This document shows, piece by piece, positions 47,053 through 56,891 of a stretch of DNA of 64,000 nt. Origin of the DNA: Azospirillum halopraeferens DSM 3675 (GTDB lineage: Bacteria > Pseudomonadota > Alphaproteobacteria > Azospirillales > Azospirillaceae); the NCBI RefSeq assembly GCF_000429625.1, contig NZ_AUCF01000005.1:284083-348082 (forward strand). Direction: 5' to 3'. The notes below the pieces were generated by a model. The model was not told the DNA's origin, made no database searches, and saw only the letters and a list, made by a program, of their open reading frames with translations. A program made the translations under genes and the position numbers. Every line of letters starts with the position of its first letter. The first letter of the stretch is position 1.

Positions 47053-47835
47053 TCACCGCAGCGCCACCAGCACCAGCAGCACGGCGATCTCCGCCGCCTG
47101 CTGCACCGCCCCCAGCACATCCCCGGTGTAGCCGCCGATCTGGCGCAGCGCCAGCCCGGCAACCGCGGCGGCGGCCAGCGCCGCCCCCGCCCAGGCCGCC
47201 GGGGCCGCCGCTCCCGCCGTCGCCAGCGTCACTCCGGCCGCCAGAGCGAGGGCCAGCACCACCCGGCCGGCCGTCGGGTTGGCCTGCGTGGCCGCCAGCC
47301 CGTCGCGCCGGGCCGGAGCCAGGGTGCGGGCCACCACGGGGACCGCGGCGCGCGAGCACGCCCCCGCCGCCGCCAGGGCCGCCGTCACCGCCCCCGGTCC
47401 GGCGAGGGCCGCCAGTGCCGCCACCCGCAGACCCAGCGTCAGCACCAGCGCCGCGGCGCCGTAGGTGCCGACGCGGCTGTCGCGCATGATCTCCAGCTTG
47501 CGCTCCCGGTCGCGGCCGCCGCCGAATCCGTCGGCCACGTCGGCCAGCCCGTCCTCATGCAGCGCCCCCGTCAGCCACACCATGGCCGCCACCGCCAGCA
47601 GGGCGGCGACCGGCGGCGGCAGGTTGGCAAGGGCTGCGAGCGCGTAGACGCCGCCCCCGGCGGCCCCCGCCGCGGCCCCCACCAGCGGGAACCAGCCCAT
47701 GGCGCGGGCCAGCCCGTCCGGCGCCGGCGGGTGGCGCAGGCGCAGGGGCACGCGCGTCAGGAAGATGACGGCGAGGGTCAGGTCGTCGAGCCAGGCGAGC
47801 GGGCGGGCGGGTTCGGCAGGCGGGGCGGCGGGCAT
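47053..47835 (-). CDS. cobV: Adenosylcobinamide-GDP ribazoletransferase
   Basis: 260 residues (CobS in Salmonella naming). This membrane enzyme joins adenosylcobinamide-GDP to alpha-ribazole in the last step of B12 assembly. FLTRVPL, MGWFPLVGA, GALHEDGLADVADGFGGG and the RDSRVGTYGA motif are characteristic. Five to six hydrophobic helices are visible. cobP/cobU for the preceding step is not in the window. Confidence 0.95.
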   Translation of the reverse strand: MPAAPPAEPARPLAWLDDLTLAVIFLTRVPLRLRHPPAPDGLARAMGWFPLVGAAAGAAGGGVYALAALANLPPPVAALLAVAAMVWLTGALHEDGLADVADGFGGGRDRERKLEIMRDSRVGTYGAAALVLTLGLRVAALAALAGPGAVTAALAAAGACSRAAVPVVARTLAPARRDGLAATQANPTAGRVVLALALAAGVTLATAGAAAPAAWAGAALAAAAVAGLALRQIGGYTGDVLGAVQQAAEIAVLLVLVALR

Positions 47836-47876
47836 GCCCTCTTCCTAGCCCAAAGCGCCGGCGGCGGCGAGCGCCG

Positions 47877-48116
47877 TCAGCCGGAGCGTCGTCTGAGCAG
47901 CCCCATGGCGTAGGCGGCGTGGATCGCCAGCGGCGCCCCCCAGCCGACCAGCAGGAAGAGGAACCACGGCGTTTGCGGCGTGGTGGCGGCGTTGATCGGC
48001 ACCACCACCACCATCACCGCGAAATAGGCGATGAGGTGGTTGAGGAACCCGCGCAGGCGCTGCCGTGCCGCCGGATCGCGGGCGGGGGGCGGGCCGTCAG
48101 CCACCGGCGGTGCCAC
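47877..48116 (-). CDS. Small protein with two membrane helices (2TM domain)
   Basis: 79 residues. Two hydrophobic helices (about 27-45 and 50-70) flank PQTPWFLFLLVGWGAPLA, matching the 2TM domain family. A His (NHLIAYF) and the W/G pattern are family features. Its start lies inside the end of the fadD gene (20-bp overlap), so it is translated from the same message. Function is unknown. Confidence 0.75.
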   Translation of the reverse strand: MAPPVADGPPPARDPAARQRLRGFLNHLIAYFAVMVVVVPINAATTPQTPWFLFLLVGWGAPLAIHAAYAMGLLRRRSG

Positions 48117-49803
48117 GGCGGGCCTCCTCTTCCTCCAGCAGGGCCTTGCGCGACAGCTTGCCGATCATGGTCTTGGGCAGCGATTCGCGGAATTCGACGA
48201 ACTTGGGCATCTCGATGGGCGACAGCTTGTCCTTCAGGAAGGCGGTCAGCTCCCCCTGCGTCAGCGACGCCCCGTCGGCGACGCGGATGTAGGCTTTGAC
48301 CGTCTGGCCACGGTACGCGTCCGGCAGGCCGGCGACAACGCATTCGGCGACCGCGGGGTGCAGGTAGATCGCCTCCTCCACGTTGCGGGGATAGACGTTG
48401 AAGCCGCTGCACAGGATCATGTCCTTGATGCGGTCGACGATGAAGACGTAGCCGTCCTCGTCCATGATCCCGACGTCGCCCGTGTGCAGCCGCCCGTCGA
48501 CCAGCGTCATCTCGGTTTCCGACGGCTTGTTCCAATAGCCTTTCATGACCTGGGGGCCGCGGATGCACACCTCCCCCCGCTCGCCCGCCGGCAGCACCCG
48601 GCGCGGCTCGTCCAGGCTGACGATCTCGATGGTGGTTCCCGGCAGGGGCAGACCGATGGAGCCCGCCTTGTTCACCCCGTTCATGGGGTTGCATGTGGCG
48701 ACGGGGGACGATTCCGTCAGGCCGTAGCCCTCCACCAGGGTGCAGCCGGTGTTGCGCTCGAACGCCTCCTTGACCTCCATGGGCAGCGGCGCGCCACCCG
48801 ACAGGCACAGGCGGATCGACGACAGGTCGAAATCCTTCAGGCGCTTGTGGTGGTTGATGGCGGTGTAGATGGTGGGCACCGCCGGGAACAGGGTCGGCTT
48901 GCGCCTGTGGATCGTCTCCATCACCTGGTCCAGGTCGAAGCGCGGCAGCAGCACGATCTCCGCACCCAGGCGGATCGACAGGTTCATCGCCACGGTCATG
49001 GCGAAGACGTGGAAGAAGGGCAGGACGCCCAGCATGCGCTCCTCGCCCGGCCGGGCGGTGGAGAACCACAGGGTGCTCTGCACCGCGTTGGCGTAGAGGT
49101 TGGCGTGGGTCAGCATCGCCCCCTTGGGGATGCCGGTGGTGCCTCCGGTGTACTGGAGCACCGCCACGTCGGCCGCCGGGTCGATGGCCGGCCGCTCGTA
49201 CCGGCCGTCGTTGGCGACCAGGCGGCGGAAGGAGACGTGCCGGTCGTCGGCCGGGACGCGCGCCCGCTCCTTGCGCCGGACGATGGGAAACAGCCAGTTC
49301 TTCGGCCAGGGCAGGACGTCGGCCATGGGGCAGACGATGACCCGTTTCAGCCCCGTCCCCTCCATCACCCGCGCCAGCTTGTCGTAGAGCACGGCGAGAT
49401 CGAGGGTCACCATGGCGTCGACGCCGGCGTCGGTGATCTGCTGGGCGATCTCCCGCTCGGCGTAGAGGGGATTGAAATTCACCACCGTGCCGCCGGCCTT
49501 CAGCACGGCGTAGAAGCAGACAACGTAATAGGGCGTGTTGGGCAGGAACAGCCCGACGCGGCTGCCGCGCCCGATCCCCATCGCCTGCAGCCCGGCGGCA
49601 GCCCGGTCGACCAGCGCCCCGACCGCGGCGTAGGTGGAACGGCGGCCGAGAAAATCCAGGAAGGGGCGGTCGCCGTACCGCTCCACCGCCTCGTCCAGCA
49701 GCCGGTCGAGGGGAGCCACGGGAATCGCCGCGTTCCAGTCCACGTCCGGCGGATAGCGCCGCTCCCACGGAAGGGACGGCACGGTCGCTGCGGCCTCGGC
49801 CAT
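48097..49803 (-). CDS. fadD: Long-chain fatty acid--CoA ligase
   Basis: 568 residues from the ATG at 49803. It activates fatty acids with ATP and CoA. The AMP-binding signature YTGGTTGIPKGAMLTH, the EGYGLTESSP motif, TGDVGIMDEDGYVFIVDR and the C-terminal GKLSRKALL with the catalytic Lys are present. The N-terminal EERYP-like region (WERRYPPDVDWN) is typical of proteobacterial FadD. The gene overlaps the 2TM gene at its 3' end. Confidence 0.93.
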   Translation of the reverse strand: MAEAAATVPSLPWERRYPPDVDWNAAIPVAPLDRLLDEAVERYGDRPFLDFLGRRSTYAAVGALVDRAAAGLQAMGIGRGSRVGLFLPNTPYYVVCFYAVLKAGGTVVNFNPLYAEREIAQQITDAGVDAMVTLDLAVLYDKLARVMEGTGLKRVIVCPMADVLPWPKNWLFPIVRRKERARVPADDRHVSFRRLVANDGRYERPAIDPAADVAVLQYTGGTTGIPKGAMLTHANLYANAVQSTLWFSTARPGEERMLGVLPFFHVFAMTVAMNLSIRLGAEIVLLPRFDLDQVMETIHRRKPTLFPAVPTIYTAINHHKRLKDFDLSSIRLCLSGGAPLPMEVKEAFERNTGCTLVEGYGLTESSPVATCNPMNGVNKAGSIGLPLPGTTIEIVSLDEPRRVLPAGERGEVCIRGPQVMKGYWNKPSETEMTLVDGRLHTGDVGIMDEDGYVFIVDRIKDMILCSGFNVYPRNVEEAIYLHPAVAECVVAGLPDAYRGQTVKAYIRVADGASLTQGELTAFLKDKLSPIEMPKFVEFRESLPKTMIGKLSRKALLEEEEARRGTAGG

Positions 49804-50080
49804 GATTCGATCCCCCACCTGTTGGCTTTTCCCCGCAAATGGGCAGCGATCCCCGATCCGGCAAGCTCTGCGGCCGGACGTCGCGGCCCCCCGCACCCGC
49901 GCGAACCGCGGCATCGGCAGGGAAGAATGGGCTGGAGACTCCCCTTGCCGTGTGGCTAATATTCCCGCCGGGGCGGCGCCGGGCGCGCCCGGTGCCGCGT
50001 CCGCGGTGCAATCGCGCCCGCGCGGTCCGATCCGGTCCTGCGGCCCGGTCGCGCGGCGCGCCGGGTCGGGGGTAGGGCAC

Positions 50081-50605
50081 GTGTCTCGCGTCGATCAGAC
50101 CAACGCCGAACCGGATGCGGTGGACGGCGAAGCCCGGGTTCGGGCTCTGGTGAAATGGTTCAACGTGTCGAAAGGTTTCGGTTTCGTGGCGCCGGCTGAC
50201 GGATCGCCGGACGCCTTCCTGCACATCTCCGTGCTCAACCGCGCCGGCCTGCACGACCTGAACGAGGGTGCGGAAGTGGTGTGCACCGTGGGCCCCGGCG
50301 TCAAGGGGCCGCAGGTGTTGCGCATCGTCGACGTGCGGCCGTCCGAAGCCCCGCCCCGTCCCGCTCGGCATCGGCCCGCCGCACCGGCCGGCCCGCAGGA
50401 GGAGGTGTCGGGGACGGTGAAATGGTTCAAGCCGGACAAGGGGTTCGGCTTCGTCACCGCCGACGACGGCGCCAAGGACGTGTTCGTGCACAAGAGCGTG
50501 CTGCGCCGCTGCCACCTGAACGATCTGGCGGCGGGCCAGCGGGTCCTTATGCAGGTGCAGGAAGCGGCGAAGGGGCGTGAAGCCACCCGGGTCACGCTGC
50601 TTTAG
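50081..50605 (+). CDS. Protein with two cold-shock domains
   Basis: 174 residues starting at GTG 50081, with a G-rich Shine-Dalgarno (GGGGGTAGGG) just upstream. Two CSDs are visible: VKWFNVSKGFGFVAPADG (residues about 23-40) and VKWFKPDKGFGFVTADDG (about 113-130), each followed by the second RNA-binding motif (DAFLHISVL, DVFVHKSVL). Double-CSD proteins are common in alphaproteobacteria and bind single-stranded nucleic acid. A Pro/Ala linker joins the two. Confidence 0.92.
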   Translation: MSRVDQTNAEPDAVDGEARVRALVKWFNVSKGFGFVAPADGSPDAFLHISVLNRAGLHDLNEGAEVVCTVGPGVKGPQVLRIVDVRPSEAPPRPARHRPAAPAGPQEEVSGTVKWFKPDKGFGFVTADDGAKDVFVHKSVLRRCHLNDLAAGQRVLMQVQEAAKGREATRVTLL

Positions 50606-50794
50606 GACCGGTCGGCGACGGACCCATGCGCAAAGGTGGCATAGGTTTGCCTCGACTTCCGCTCACTTGAGCGATTAGAACCGACTCCACCATAGTTGGC
50701 CCGCCCTGCCTTTCCCGCGGCGTCGCCCGGAGAGGCTGCGGGAACCGACCCGGGACAGGCGAGCGAGCGACAGAAGCGAACAAAGGAATCCACG

Positions 50795-53488
50795 ATGGCG
50801 AGCCAGGGCGACAACAAGTGGGTCTACAGCTTCGGCGGCGGAAAGACCGAAGGCCGCGCCGACATGAAGAACCTTCTGGGCGGCAAGGGCGCCAACCTGG
50901 CCGAGATGGCCAATCTGGGGCTGCCCGTGCCGCCGGGGTTCACCATCACCACCGGCGTCTGCACCTATTTCTATGCCAACGGCCGGAAGTATCCGGACGA
51001 CCTGCGCGGCCAGATCGACCAGGCCCTGGCCGGCCTGGAGCAGGCGATGGGCGCCAAGTTCGGCGACCCGGTGAACCCGCTGCTGGTGTCCGTGCGTTCC
51101 GGCGCCCGGGCGTCCATGCCGGGCATGATGGACACGGTGCTGAACCTCGGCCTCAACGACACCACGGTGCAGGGGCTGGTGACGCGCTCCGGCGACCCGC
51201 GCTTCGCCTATGACAGCTATCGCCGTTTCATCCAGATGTACGGCAACGTCGTGCTGGACGTCGACCATCACCACTTCGAGGAGATTCTCGAGTCGCACAA
51301 GCGCGACAAGAACAAGCACTTCGACACCGACCTGACCGCCGAGGACTGGCAGGCCGTCGTCGCCGACTACAAGGCGATGGTGGAGCGCGAGCTGGGGCAT
51401 CCCTTCCCGCAGGACGTCCAGGAACAGCTCTGGGGCGCCATCGGCGCCGTCTTCGGGTCGTGGATGAACGCCCGCGCCATCACCTACCGCAAGCTGCACG
51501 ACATCCCGGCCGACTGGGGCACGGCGGTCAACGTGCAGTGCATGGTGTTCGGCAACATGGGCAACGACTGCGCCACCGGCGTGGCCTTCACCCGCAACCC
51601 GTCCACCGGCGAGAACCTGTTCTACGGCGAGTACCTGGTGAACGCCCAGGGCGAGGACGTGGTGGCCGGCATCCGCACGCCGCAGCACCTCACCATCGCC
51701 GGCAAGGAGTCCAACAAGTCCGACCTGCCGGCCATGGAAGAGGTCATGCCGGAGGTGTTCAGGCAGCTCGACGGCGTCCGGCTGACGCTGGAGAAGCACT
51801 ACCGCGACATGCAGGACATCGAGTTCACGGTCCAGCAGGGCACGCTGTACATGCTGCAGACGCGCACCGGCAAGCGCACCGCGGCGGCCGCCCTGAAGAT
51901 CGCCGTGGACCTGTGCACCGAGGGTGTCATCGACAAGGCCGAGGCGGTGAAGCGCATCGACCCCGCCTCCCTCGACCAGCTCCTCCACCCCACGCTGGAC
52001 CCGAAAGCCGATCGCACGGTCATCGCCAAGGGCCTGCCGGCGTCGCCGGGGGCCGCGTCGGGCAAGGTGGTCTTCACCGCCGACGAGGCGGAAAGCCAGG
52101 CGGCGCTGGGTGACGCGGTCATCCTCTGCCGCGTCGAGACCAGCCCCGAGGACATCCACGGCATGCACGCCGCCCGCGGCATCCTGACCACCCGCGGCGG
52201 CATGACCAGCCACGCCGCCGTGGTCGCCCGCGGCATGGGCCGGGCCTGCGTCGCCGGGGCCGGCGAACTGCGCGTCGACTACAAGAACAAGATCATGTCG
52301 GTGCGCGACATCACGGTGCGCGAGGGCGACACCATCACCATCGACGGCTCCACCGGCGAGGTGATGCTGGGCTCCGTCCCGACCATCCAGCCGGAGCTGT
52401 CGGGCGATTTCGCCACCCTGATGGGCTGGGCCGACGAGATCCGCCGCATGGGCGTGCGCGCCAACGCCGAGACGCCGCTGGACGCCCGCACCGCCCGCAA
52501 GTTCGGCGCCGAAGGCATCGGCCTGTCGCGCACCGAGCACATGTTCTTCGATCCCAACCGCATCCTGGCGGTGCGCGAGATGATCCTCGCGGAGACCGAA
52601 GAGGGCCGCCGCAAGGCGCTGGACAAGCTGGAGCCCTTCCAGAAGCAGGACTTCGTCGAGCTGTTCGAGATCATGGCCGGCCTGCCGGTGACCATCCGCC
52701 TGCTCGACCCGCCGCTGCACGAGTTCCTGCCCAACACCGAGGCGGAGATGGAGGAGGTGGCCAGGGCCGCCGGCACCGACCCGCTGCGCGTCCATCACCG
52801 GGCCGTCCAGCTCCACGAGGCGAACCCGATGCTGGGCCATCGCGGCTGCCGTCTCGGCATCACCTTCCCGGAGATCTACGAGATGCAGGCCCGCGCCATC
52901 TTCACCGCCGCGGCGGAGGTGGCGCAGAAGACCGGCCAGACGGTGACGCCGGAAATCATGATCCCGCTGATCGGTACCAAGAAGGAGCTGGACATCCTGA
53001 AGGCCGTGGTCGACAAGGCGGCGGAACAGGTGAAGGCGGCGACGGGTCAGGACCTGACCTATCACGTCGGCACCATGATCGAACTGCCGCGCGCGGCGCT
53101 GCGGGCCGACGAGATCGCGGAATCGGCCGAATTCTTCAGCTTCGGCACCAACGACCTGACGCAGACCACGTTCGGCATCAGCCGCGACGATGCCGGCAGC
53201 TTCCTGCCCGACTACGAGCGCGCCGGCATCCTGGAGCATGACCCCTTCGCCACCCTGGACCAGGACGGCGTGGGCGAGCTGGTGCGCATCGGTGTCGAGC
53301 GCGGCCGCAAGGTCCGCCCCGACCTGAAGCTGGGCATCTGCGGCGAGCACGGCGGCGACCCCGCCTCCATCTCCTTCTGCGAACAGGTCGGGCTCGACTA
53401 CGTCTCCTGTTCGCCGTACCGCGTGCCGATCGCCCGGCTGGCGGCGGCCCAGGCGGCGCTGAACGCCGACACCGTCAAGCGCGACTGA
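50795..53488 (+). CDS. ppdK: Pyruvate, phosphate dikinase
   Basis: 897 residues from the ATG at 50795, full length. It interconverts pyruvate, ATP and phosphate with PEP, AMP and PPi. The N-terminal ATP-grasp domain starts VYSFGGGKTEGRADMKNLLG; the phosphohistidine domain has GGMTSHAAVVARG (His about 473); the C-terminal TIM barrel has the PEP-binding LGICGEHGGDP with the catalytic Cys. It supports gluconeogenesis or PPi-linked glycolysis. A hairpin at 53505-53533 ends the transcript. Confidence 0.97.
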   Translation: MASQGDNKWVYSFGGGKTEGRADMKNLLGGKGANLAEMANLGLPVPPGFTITTGVCTYFYANGRKYPDDLRGQIDQALAGLEQAMGAKFGDPVNPLLVSVRSGARASMPGMMDTVLNLGLNDTTVQGLVTRSGDPRFAYDSYRRFIQMYGNVVLDVDHHHFEEILESHKRDKNKHFDTDLTAEDWQAVVADYKAMVERELGHPFPQDVQEQLWGAIGAVFGSWMNARAITYRKLHDIPADWGTAVNVQCMVFGNMGNDCATGVAFTRNPSTGENLFYGEYLVNAQGEDVVAGIRTPQHLTIAGKESNKSDLPAMEEVMPEVFRQLDGVRLTLEKHYRDMQDIEFTVQQGTLYMLQTRTGKRTAAAALKIAVDLCTEGVIDKAEAVKRIDPASLDQLLHPTLDPKADRTVIAKGLPASPGAASGKVVFTADEAESQAALGDAVILCRVETSPEDIHGMHAARGILTTRGGMTSHAAVVARGMGRACVAGAGELRVDYKNKIMSVRDITVREGDTITIDGSTGEVMLGSVPTIQPELSGDFATLMGWADEIRRMGVRANAETPLDARTARKFGAEGIGLSRTEHMFFDPNRILAVREMILAETEEGRRKALDKLEPFQKQDFVELFEIMAGLPVTIRLLDPPLHEFLPNTEAEMEEVARAAGTDPLRVHHRAVQLHEANPMLGHRGCRLGITFPEIYEMQARAIFTAAAEVAQKTGQTVTPEIMIPLIGTKKELDILKAVVDKAAEQVKAATGQDLTYHVGTMIELPRAALRADEIAESAEFFSFGTNDLTQTTFGISRDDAGSFLPDYERAGILEHDPFATLDQDGVGELVRIGVERGRKVRPDLKLGICGEHGGDPASISFCEQVGLDYVSCSPYRVPIARLAAAQAALNADTVKRD

Positions 53489-53504
53489 TCACCCGCGGCG
53501 ATAT

Positions 53505-53533
53505 CCCCCTCCGGAGCGATCCTCCGGAGGGGG
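53505..53533. terminator. Hairpin after ppdK
   Basis: CCCCCTCCGGAG-CGATC-CTCCGGAGGGGG is a perfect 12-bp stem with a 5-base loop, 16 bp after the ppdK stop. No T-run follows. It is probably the ppdK terminator or 3' stability element. Confidence 0.65.
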
Positions 53534-53625
53534 ACATTCGTATGTGTTGCGACGACTCGCCATGCCGCCGAGCGCAGGGCCGTGCTACACTGGTCATGGA
53601 CATCTGGGCATAAGGGGGCCCGGCC

Positions 53626-54033
53626 ATGAACACTCCCAGCCTTGCCTGGTCCGATGACCTGGTCATCGGCGTCCCCGTCCTCGACCGCGAGCACGCCGCC
53701 CTGTTGGCCATGTTCCAGCGCCTTGCCGATCCCGACTGCGCCGGCGACCGCGCCGCGGTGCGGGCGTTGCTCGACACGCTGGTCGGCGAAGTCTGCCGCC
53801 ACTTCGACGACGAAGAGGGATTGATGCATGAGAGCCGCTATCCCGACACCGCCGCGCACGTCGAATCCCATCACCTGCTGCTGAAGCAGGTGAACAGCTT
53901 CATCACCCTGCTCGACGGCCAGCCCGATGGCTGGGCCGCGGCCAACATCAGCGATTTCGTAGGCCGCTGGCTGCTCGACCACATCCGCGAGGACGACCGG
54001 CGGTTCGCGGCCTACCTGATCGCAAAGCGATAG
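53626..54033 (+). CDS. Bacteriohemerythrin
   Basis: 135 residues. It binds O2 at a diiron site. The iron ligands are visible: His in DREHAALL, His and Glu in CRHFDDEEGLMHES, HVESHHLLL and the C-terminal LLDHIREDD. The start LAWSDDLVIGVPVLDREH is typical of single-domain forms. These act as oxygen carriers or sensors in motile and microaerobic bacteria. Confidence 0.93.
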   Translation: MNTPSLAWSDDLVIGVPVLDREHAALLAMFQRLADPDCAGDRAAVRALLDTLVGEVCRHFDDEEGLMHESRYPDTAAHVESHHLLLKQVNSFITLLDGQPDGWAAANISDFVGRWLLDHIREDDRRFAAYLIAKR

Positions 54034-54039
54034 GCGCCG

Positions 54040-54681
54040 TCACGGCGCCCGGCCGGGATTGGCGCCCAGCGTGCGCAGGGCGTCCAGTTCGCGGGCAATC
54101 GCCTCCCGCTCCGCATCGGGCCGCAGGAAGCGGCGCAGGACCTTGCCGCTGGCGGGAAAGAACAGGACGCGGCGGCCGGCGGTGCCGCCGAGATCCCGGC
54201 CGGTGAGGCGGATTCCCCGCTGCGCCACCCAATCCAGCGCGAAGGTGGCGTTGGTCAGGCCGACGTCGAAACTGCTGTCGATAACGCGGGCACCCCCGAA
54301 CAGCTTCGCTTCCAGCCGGTCGGGCCGGGCGCCTCGGGCCAGCAGGTCTTCCAGCAGCCGTTCCATGGCGCACTCGCCGTACCGGGTCGGCGCCCCCTGC
54401 CCCTCCCGCTCCGGCCGGCCCGGCAGCAGGAAGTGATTCATGCCGCCCACCCGGACCCCGGCGTCGTGCAGGCAAACCGCGACGCAGGACCCCAGCGTCG
54501 TCGCCAGCATGTCGTCGGCGCGGCTGGAGATCCGGTGATGGCCCAGCACCACCGGCACCACATAGGAGTGGAATTCCGCGTCGAAATAGCTGCCATCGGG
54601 CCGCAAACCACCGACCGCACCGGCCCGCCGATCGGTACCGGGGACCGGCCGAGGGACCGGAACGCCGTCCACAGGGGCCAT
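54040..54681 (-). CDS. cheD: Chemoreceptor glutamine deamidase CheD
   Basis: 213 residues from the ATG at 54681. It deamidates receptor glutamines to glutamates. TTLGSCVAVCLHD contains the catalytic Cys66, GGMNHFLLP contains His83, and GLTNATF supplies the Thr. No other chemotaxis gene is in the window, so this is an orphan copy. It is convergent with bacteriohemerythrin, 6 bp apart. Confidence 0.9.
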   Translation of the reverse strand: MAPVDGVPVPRPVPGTDRRAGAVGGLRPDGSYFDAEFHSYVVPVVLGHHRISSRADDMLATTLGSCVAVCLHDAGVRVGGMNHFLLPGRPEREGQGAPTRYGECAMERLLEDLLARGARPDRLEAKLFGGARVIDSSFDVGLTNATFALDWVAQRGIRLTGRDLGGTAGRRVLFFPASGKVLRRFLRPDAEREAIARELDALRTLGANPGRAP

Positions 54682-54755
54682 CGTCACTCTCCGCAACGGA
54701 TCACCCGCACGTGATAGCCGGCAAAGCCTGAGCAAACCCCTAACACGGACCATCG

Positions 54756-54794
54756 CATCGCTCCTCCCCCGCCGGGGGCGGGGGAGGAGCGATG
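54756..54794. terminator. Strong hairpin after glyS
   Basis: An 18-bp perfect stem with loop GGG, arms 54756-54773 and 54777-54794. The core TCCCCCGCC-N3-GGCGGGGGA is shared with the hairpin at 30813-30837. It begins 8 bp beyond the glyS stop codon on the minus strand and is likely the glyQS terminator. Confidence 0.65.
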
Positions 54795-54802
54795 GCGGCG
54801 GC

Positions 54803-56890
54803 TTATCCCTCGATGCGGGAGACGTCGGCCACGGCATTCAGGGTGGTGCGGATCTGGCTGAGCAGCCGCAGGCGGTTGACGCGCAGCGTCGGATCCTCGG
54901 CGTTCACCGTGACCGTATCGAAAAAGGCGTCCACCGGGCCGCGCAGGCGGGCCAGCGCCGCCATGGCGCCGGCGAAGTCCTCCGCCGCCAGCAGGGGGGC
55001 GGCCTGCTCCGCCGCACCGGTGAGGGCGGCGTACAGCTCCTTCTCCTCGGGCTGCTGCAACAGGGCGGCGTCGACCGGCCGGTCGTGGGCGGTGCCGTCC
55101 TTCTTCTCCTCGATGCGCACGATGTTGGAGGCACGCTTGCAGGCGGTCAGCAGGTTGGCGCCGTCTTCCGAGCCGACGAACGCCTGCAACGCCTGCACCC
55201 GTGCGAGCAGACGCACCAGATCATCCTCGCCGCCCAGCGCGAACACCGCGTCGATCAGGTCGTGACGGACACCCCGGTCGCGCAGCACCACCTTCAGCCG
55301 ATCGGCGAAGAAAGCCAGCAGGTCGCCCGCCACCCCGTCGGCCGGGGCCAGCCCGTCGGCGCCGTGCAGCCGGTGGGCCGCCCGGAACACCTCCAGCAGG
55401 TTCAGCCGCAGCCCGTTCTCCAGCACCAGCCGGATGATGCCCAGTGCGGCGCGGCGCAGCGCGTAGGGGTCCTTGGACCCCGTGGGCTTCTCGTCGATGG
55501 CGAAGAAGCCGACCAGCGTGTCGATCTTGTCGGCCAGCGCCACCGCCACGGACACCGGCGCCGTCGGGCAGGTGTCGTTGGGGCCCACGGGCCTGTAGTG
55601 GTCGGCGACCGCCTCCGCCACCTCCGGCCGCTCTCCCTCGCCCAGCGCGTAGTAGCGGCCCATGATGCCCTGGACCTCGGGGAACTCGCCCACCACGCCG
55701 GTGACCAGGTCGGCCTTGGCCAGCAGCGCCGCCCGGGTCGCCGCGTCAACGTCGGCGCCGATGGCGCGGGCCAGCTCCCCGGCCAGCGTCTGCATGCGCG
55801 TGACCTTCTGCGCCACCGTGCCCAGGCGCGCGTGGAAGGTGATGTCGGCCAGGGCCGGCACCCGCTCCTCCAGCTTCACCTTGCGGTCCTGGTCCCAGAA
55901 GAACTTGGCGTCCGACAGGCGGGCGCGCAGCACGCGCTCGTTGCCGGCCACCACCGCCTTGCCGCCGTCGCCGGTGGTGGTGTTGGCGACCACCACGAAG
56001 CGCGGCGCCATGCGGCCGTTGCCGTCCACCAGGGCGAAGTATTTCTGATGCGTGCGCATGGAGGTGATCAGCACCTCCTGCGGCACGTCCATGAAGGAGT
56101 CGTCGATGCGGCCCATCAGGACCACCGGCCATTCGACCAGGCCGGCCACCTCCTCCAGCAGCCCCTCGTCGGGCTTCAGCACCAGCCCTTCGGCGGCGGC
56201 GAGAGCCTCGGCGTCGGCCTTGATCTTCGCCTTGCGCTCGTCGCGGTCCAGCACCACGTGGGCGGCGCGCAGCTTGGCGGCGTAATCGGCGAAGCCGGTC
56301 ACCGCGAAGGGCTCGGGCGACAGGAAACGGTGGCCGCGGGTGGTGTCGGTGAAGGACAGCGCGCCCTGGCGCGGCCCCAGCGGCACGGAGCCGTCCAGCG
56401 TCCGGCCGCCGAAGAGCGCAAGCACCGCGTGCAGCGGCCGCACCCAGCGCACGTCCGTCTGCGACCAGCGCATGGACTTGGGCCAGGGGAATTCGGCCAT
56501 CACGGCGGGGATCGTCTCGGCCAGCACGGCGGCGGTGTCGCGGCCCGGCTTTTCGGTCACGGCGAAGTAGAAGACGCCCTTGCCGGTGTCGCGCTGCTCG
56601 CACTGCTCCGCCGACTCCAGGCCGGCGGACTTCAGGAAGCCCTGCAACGCCTGCTCCGGCGCGCCGACGCGCGGCCCCTTCTTCTCCTCCCGCACGTCGG
56701 CGGTGCGCTCCGGCAGGTCCTCGACGACCAGCGCCAGACGGCGCGGGGTGGAGTGGGCCTGCACCGCCCCGAAGGTGAGGCCGGCGGCGGCGAGGCGGTC
56801 GGTGACAAGGCGCCGGAGGTCGTCGGCCGCGCGCGCCTGCATGCGGGCCGGGATCTCTTCGGAGAAGAATTCGATCAGAAATTCGGGCAT
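54803..56890 (-). CDS. glyS: Glycine--tRNA ligase beta subunit
   Basis: 695 residues from the ATG at 56890 ([18 protein letters not shown]). It forms the alpha2beta2 bacterial glycyl-tRNA synthetase with GlyQ. Family segments [22 protein letters not shown] and the HD-like region [27 protein letters not shown] (seen as separate shorter motifs) are present. It starts 1 bp after the glyQ stop. Confidence 0.96.
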   Translation of the reverse strand: MPEFLIEFFSEEIPARMQARAADDLRRLVTDRLAAAGLTFGAVQAHSTPRRLALVVEDLPERTADVREEKKGPRVGAPEQALQGFLKSAGLESAEQCEQRDTGKGVFYFAVTEKPGRDTAAVLAETIPAVMAEFPWPKSMRWSQTDVRWVRPLHAVLALFGGRTLDGSVPLGPRQGALSFTDTTRGHRFLSPEPFAVTGFADYAAKLRAAHVVLDRDERKAKIKADAEALAAAEGLVLKPDEGLLEEVAGLVEWPVVLMGRIDDSFMDVPQEVLITSMRTHQKYFALVDGNGRMAPRFVVVANTTTGDGGKAVVAGNERVLRARLSDAKFFWDQDRKVKLEERVPALADITFHARLGTVAQKVTRMQTLAGELARAIGADVDAATRAALLAKADLVTGVVGEFPEVQGIMGRYYALGEGERPEVAEAVADHYRPVGPNDTCPTAPVSVAVALADKIDTLVGFFAIDEKPTGSKDPYALRRAALGIIRLVLENGLRLNLLEVFRAAHRLHGADGLAPADGVAGDLLAFFADRLKVVLRDRGVRHDLIDAVFALGGEDDLVRLLARVQALQAFVGSEDGANLLTACKRASNIVRIEEKKDGTAHDRPVDAALLQQPEEKELYAALTGAAEQAAPLLAAEDFAGAMAALARLRGPVDAFFDTVTVNAEDPTLRVNRLRLLSQIRTTLNAVADVSRIEG

Positions 56891-56891
56891 G

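Noticed and set aside
54040..54681. CheD as evidence for a chemotaxis operon
   Set aside because: None of the flanking genes encodes CheA, CheW, CheY, CheR, CheB or a receptor.
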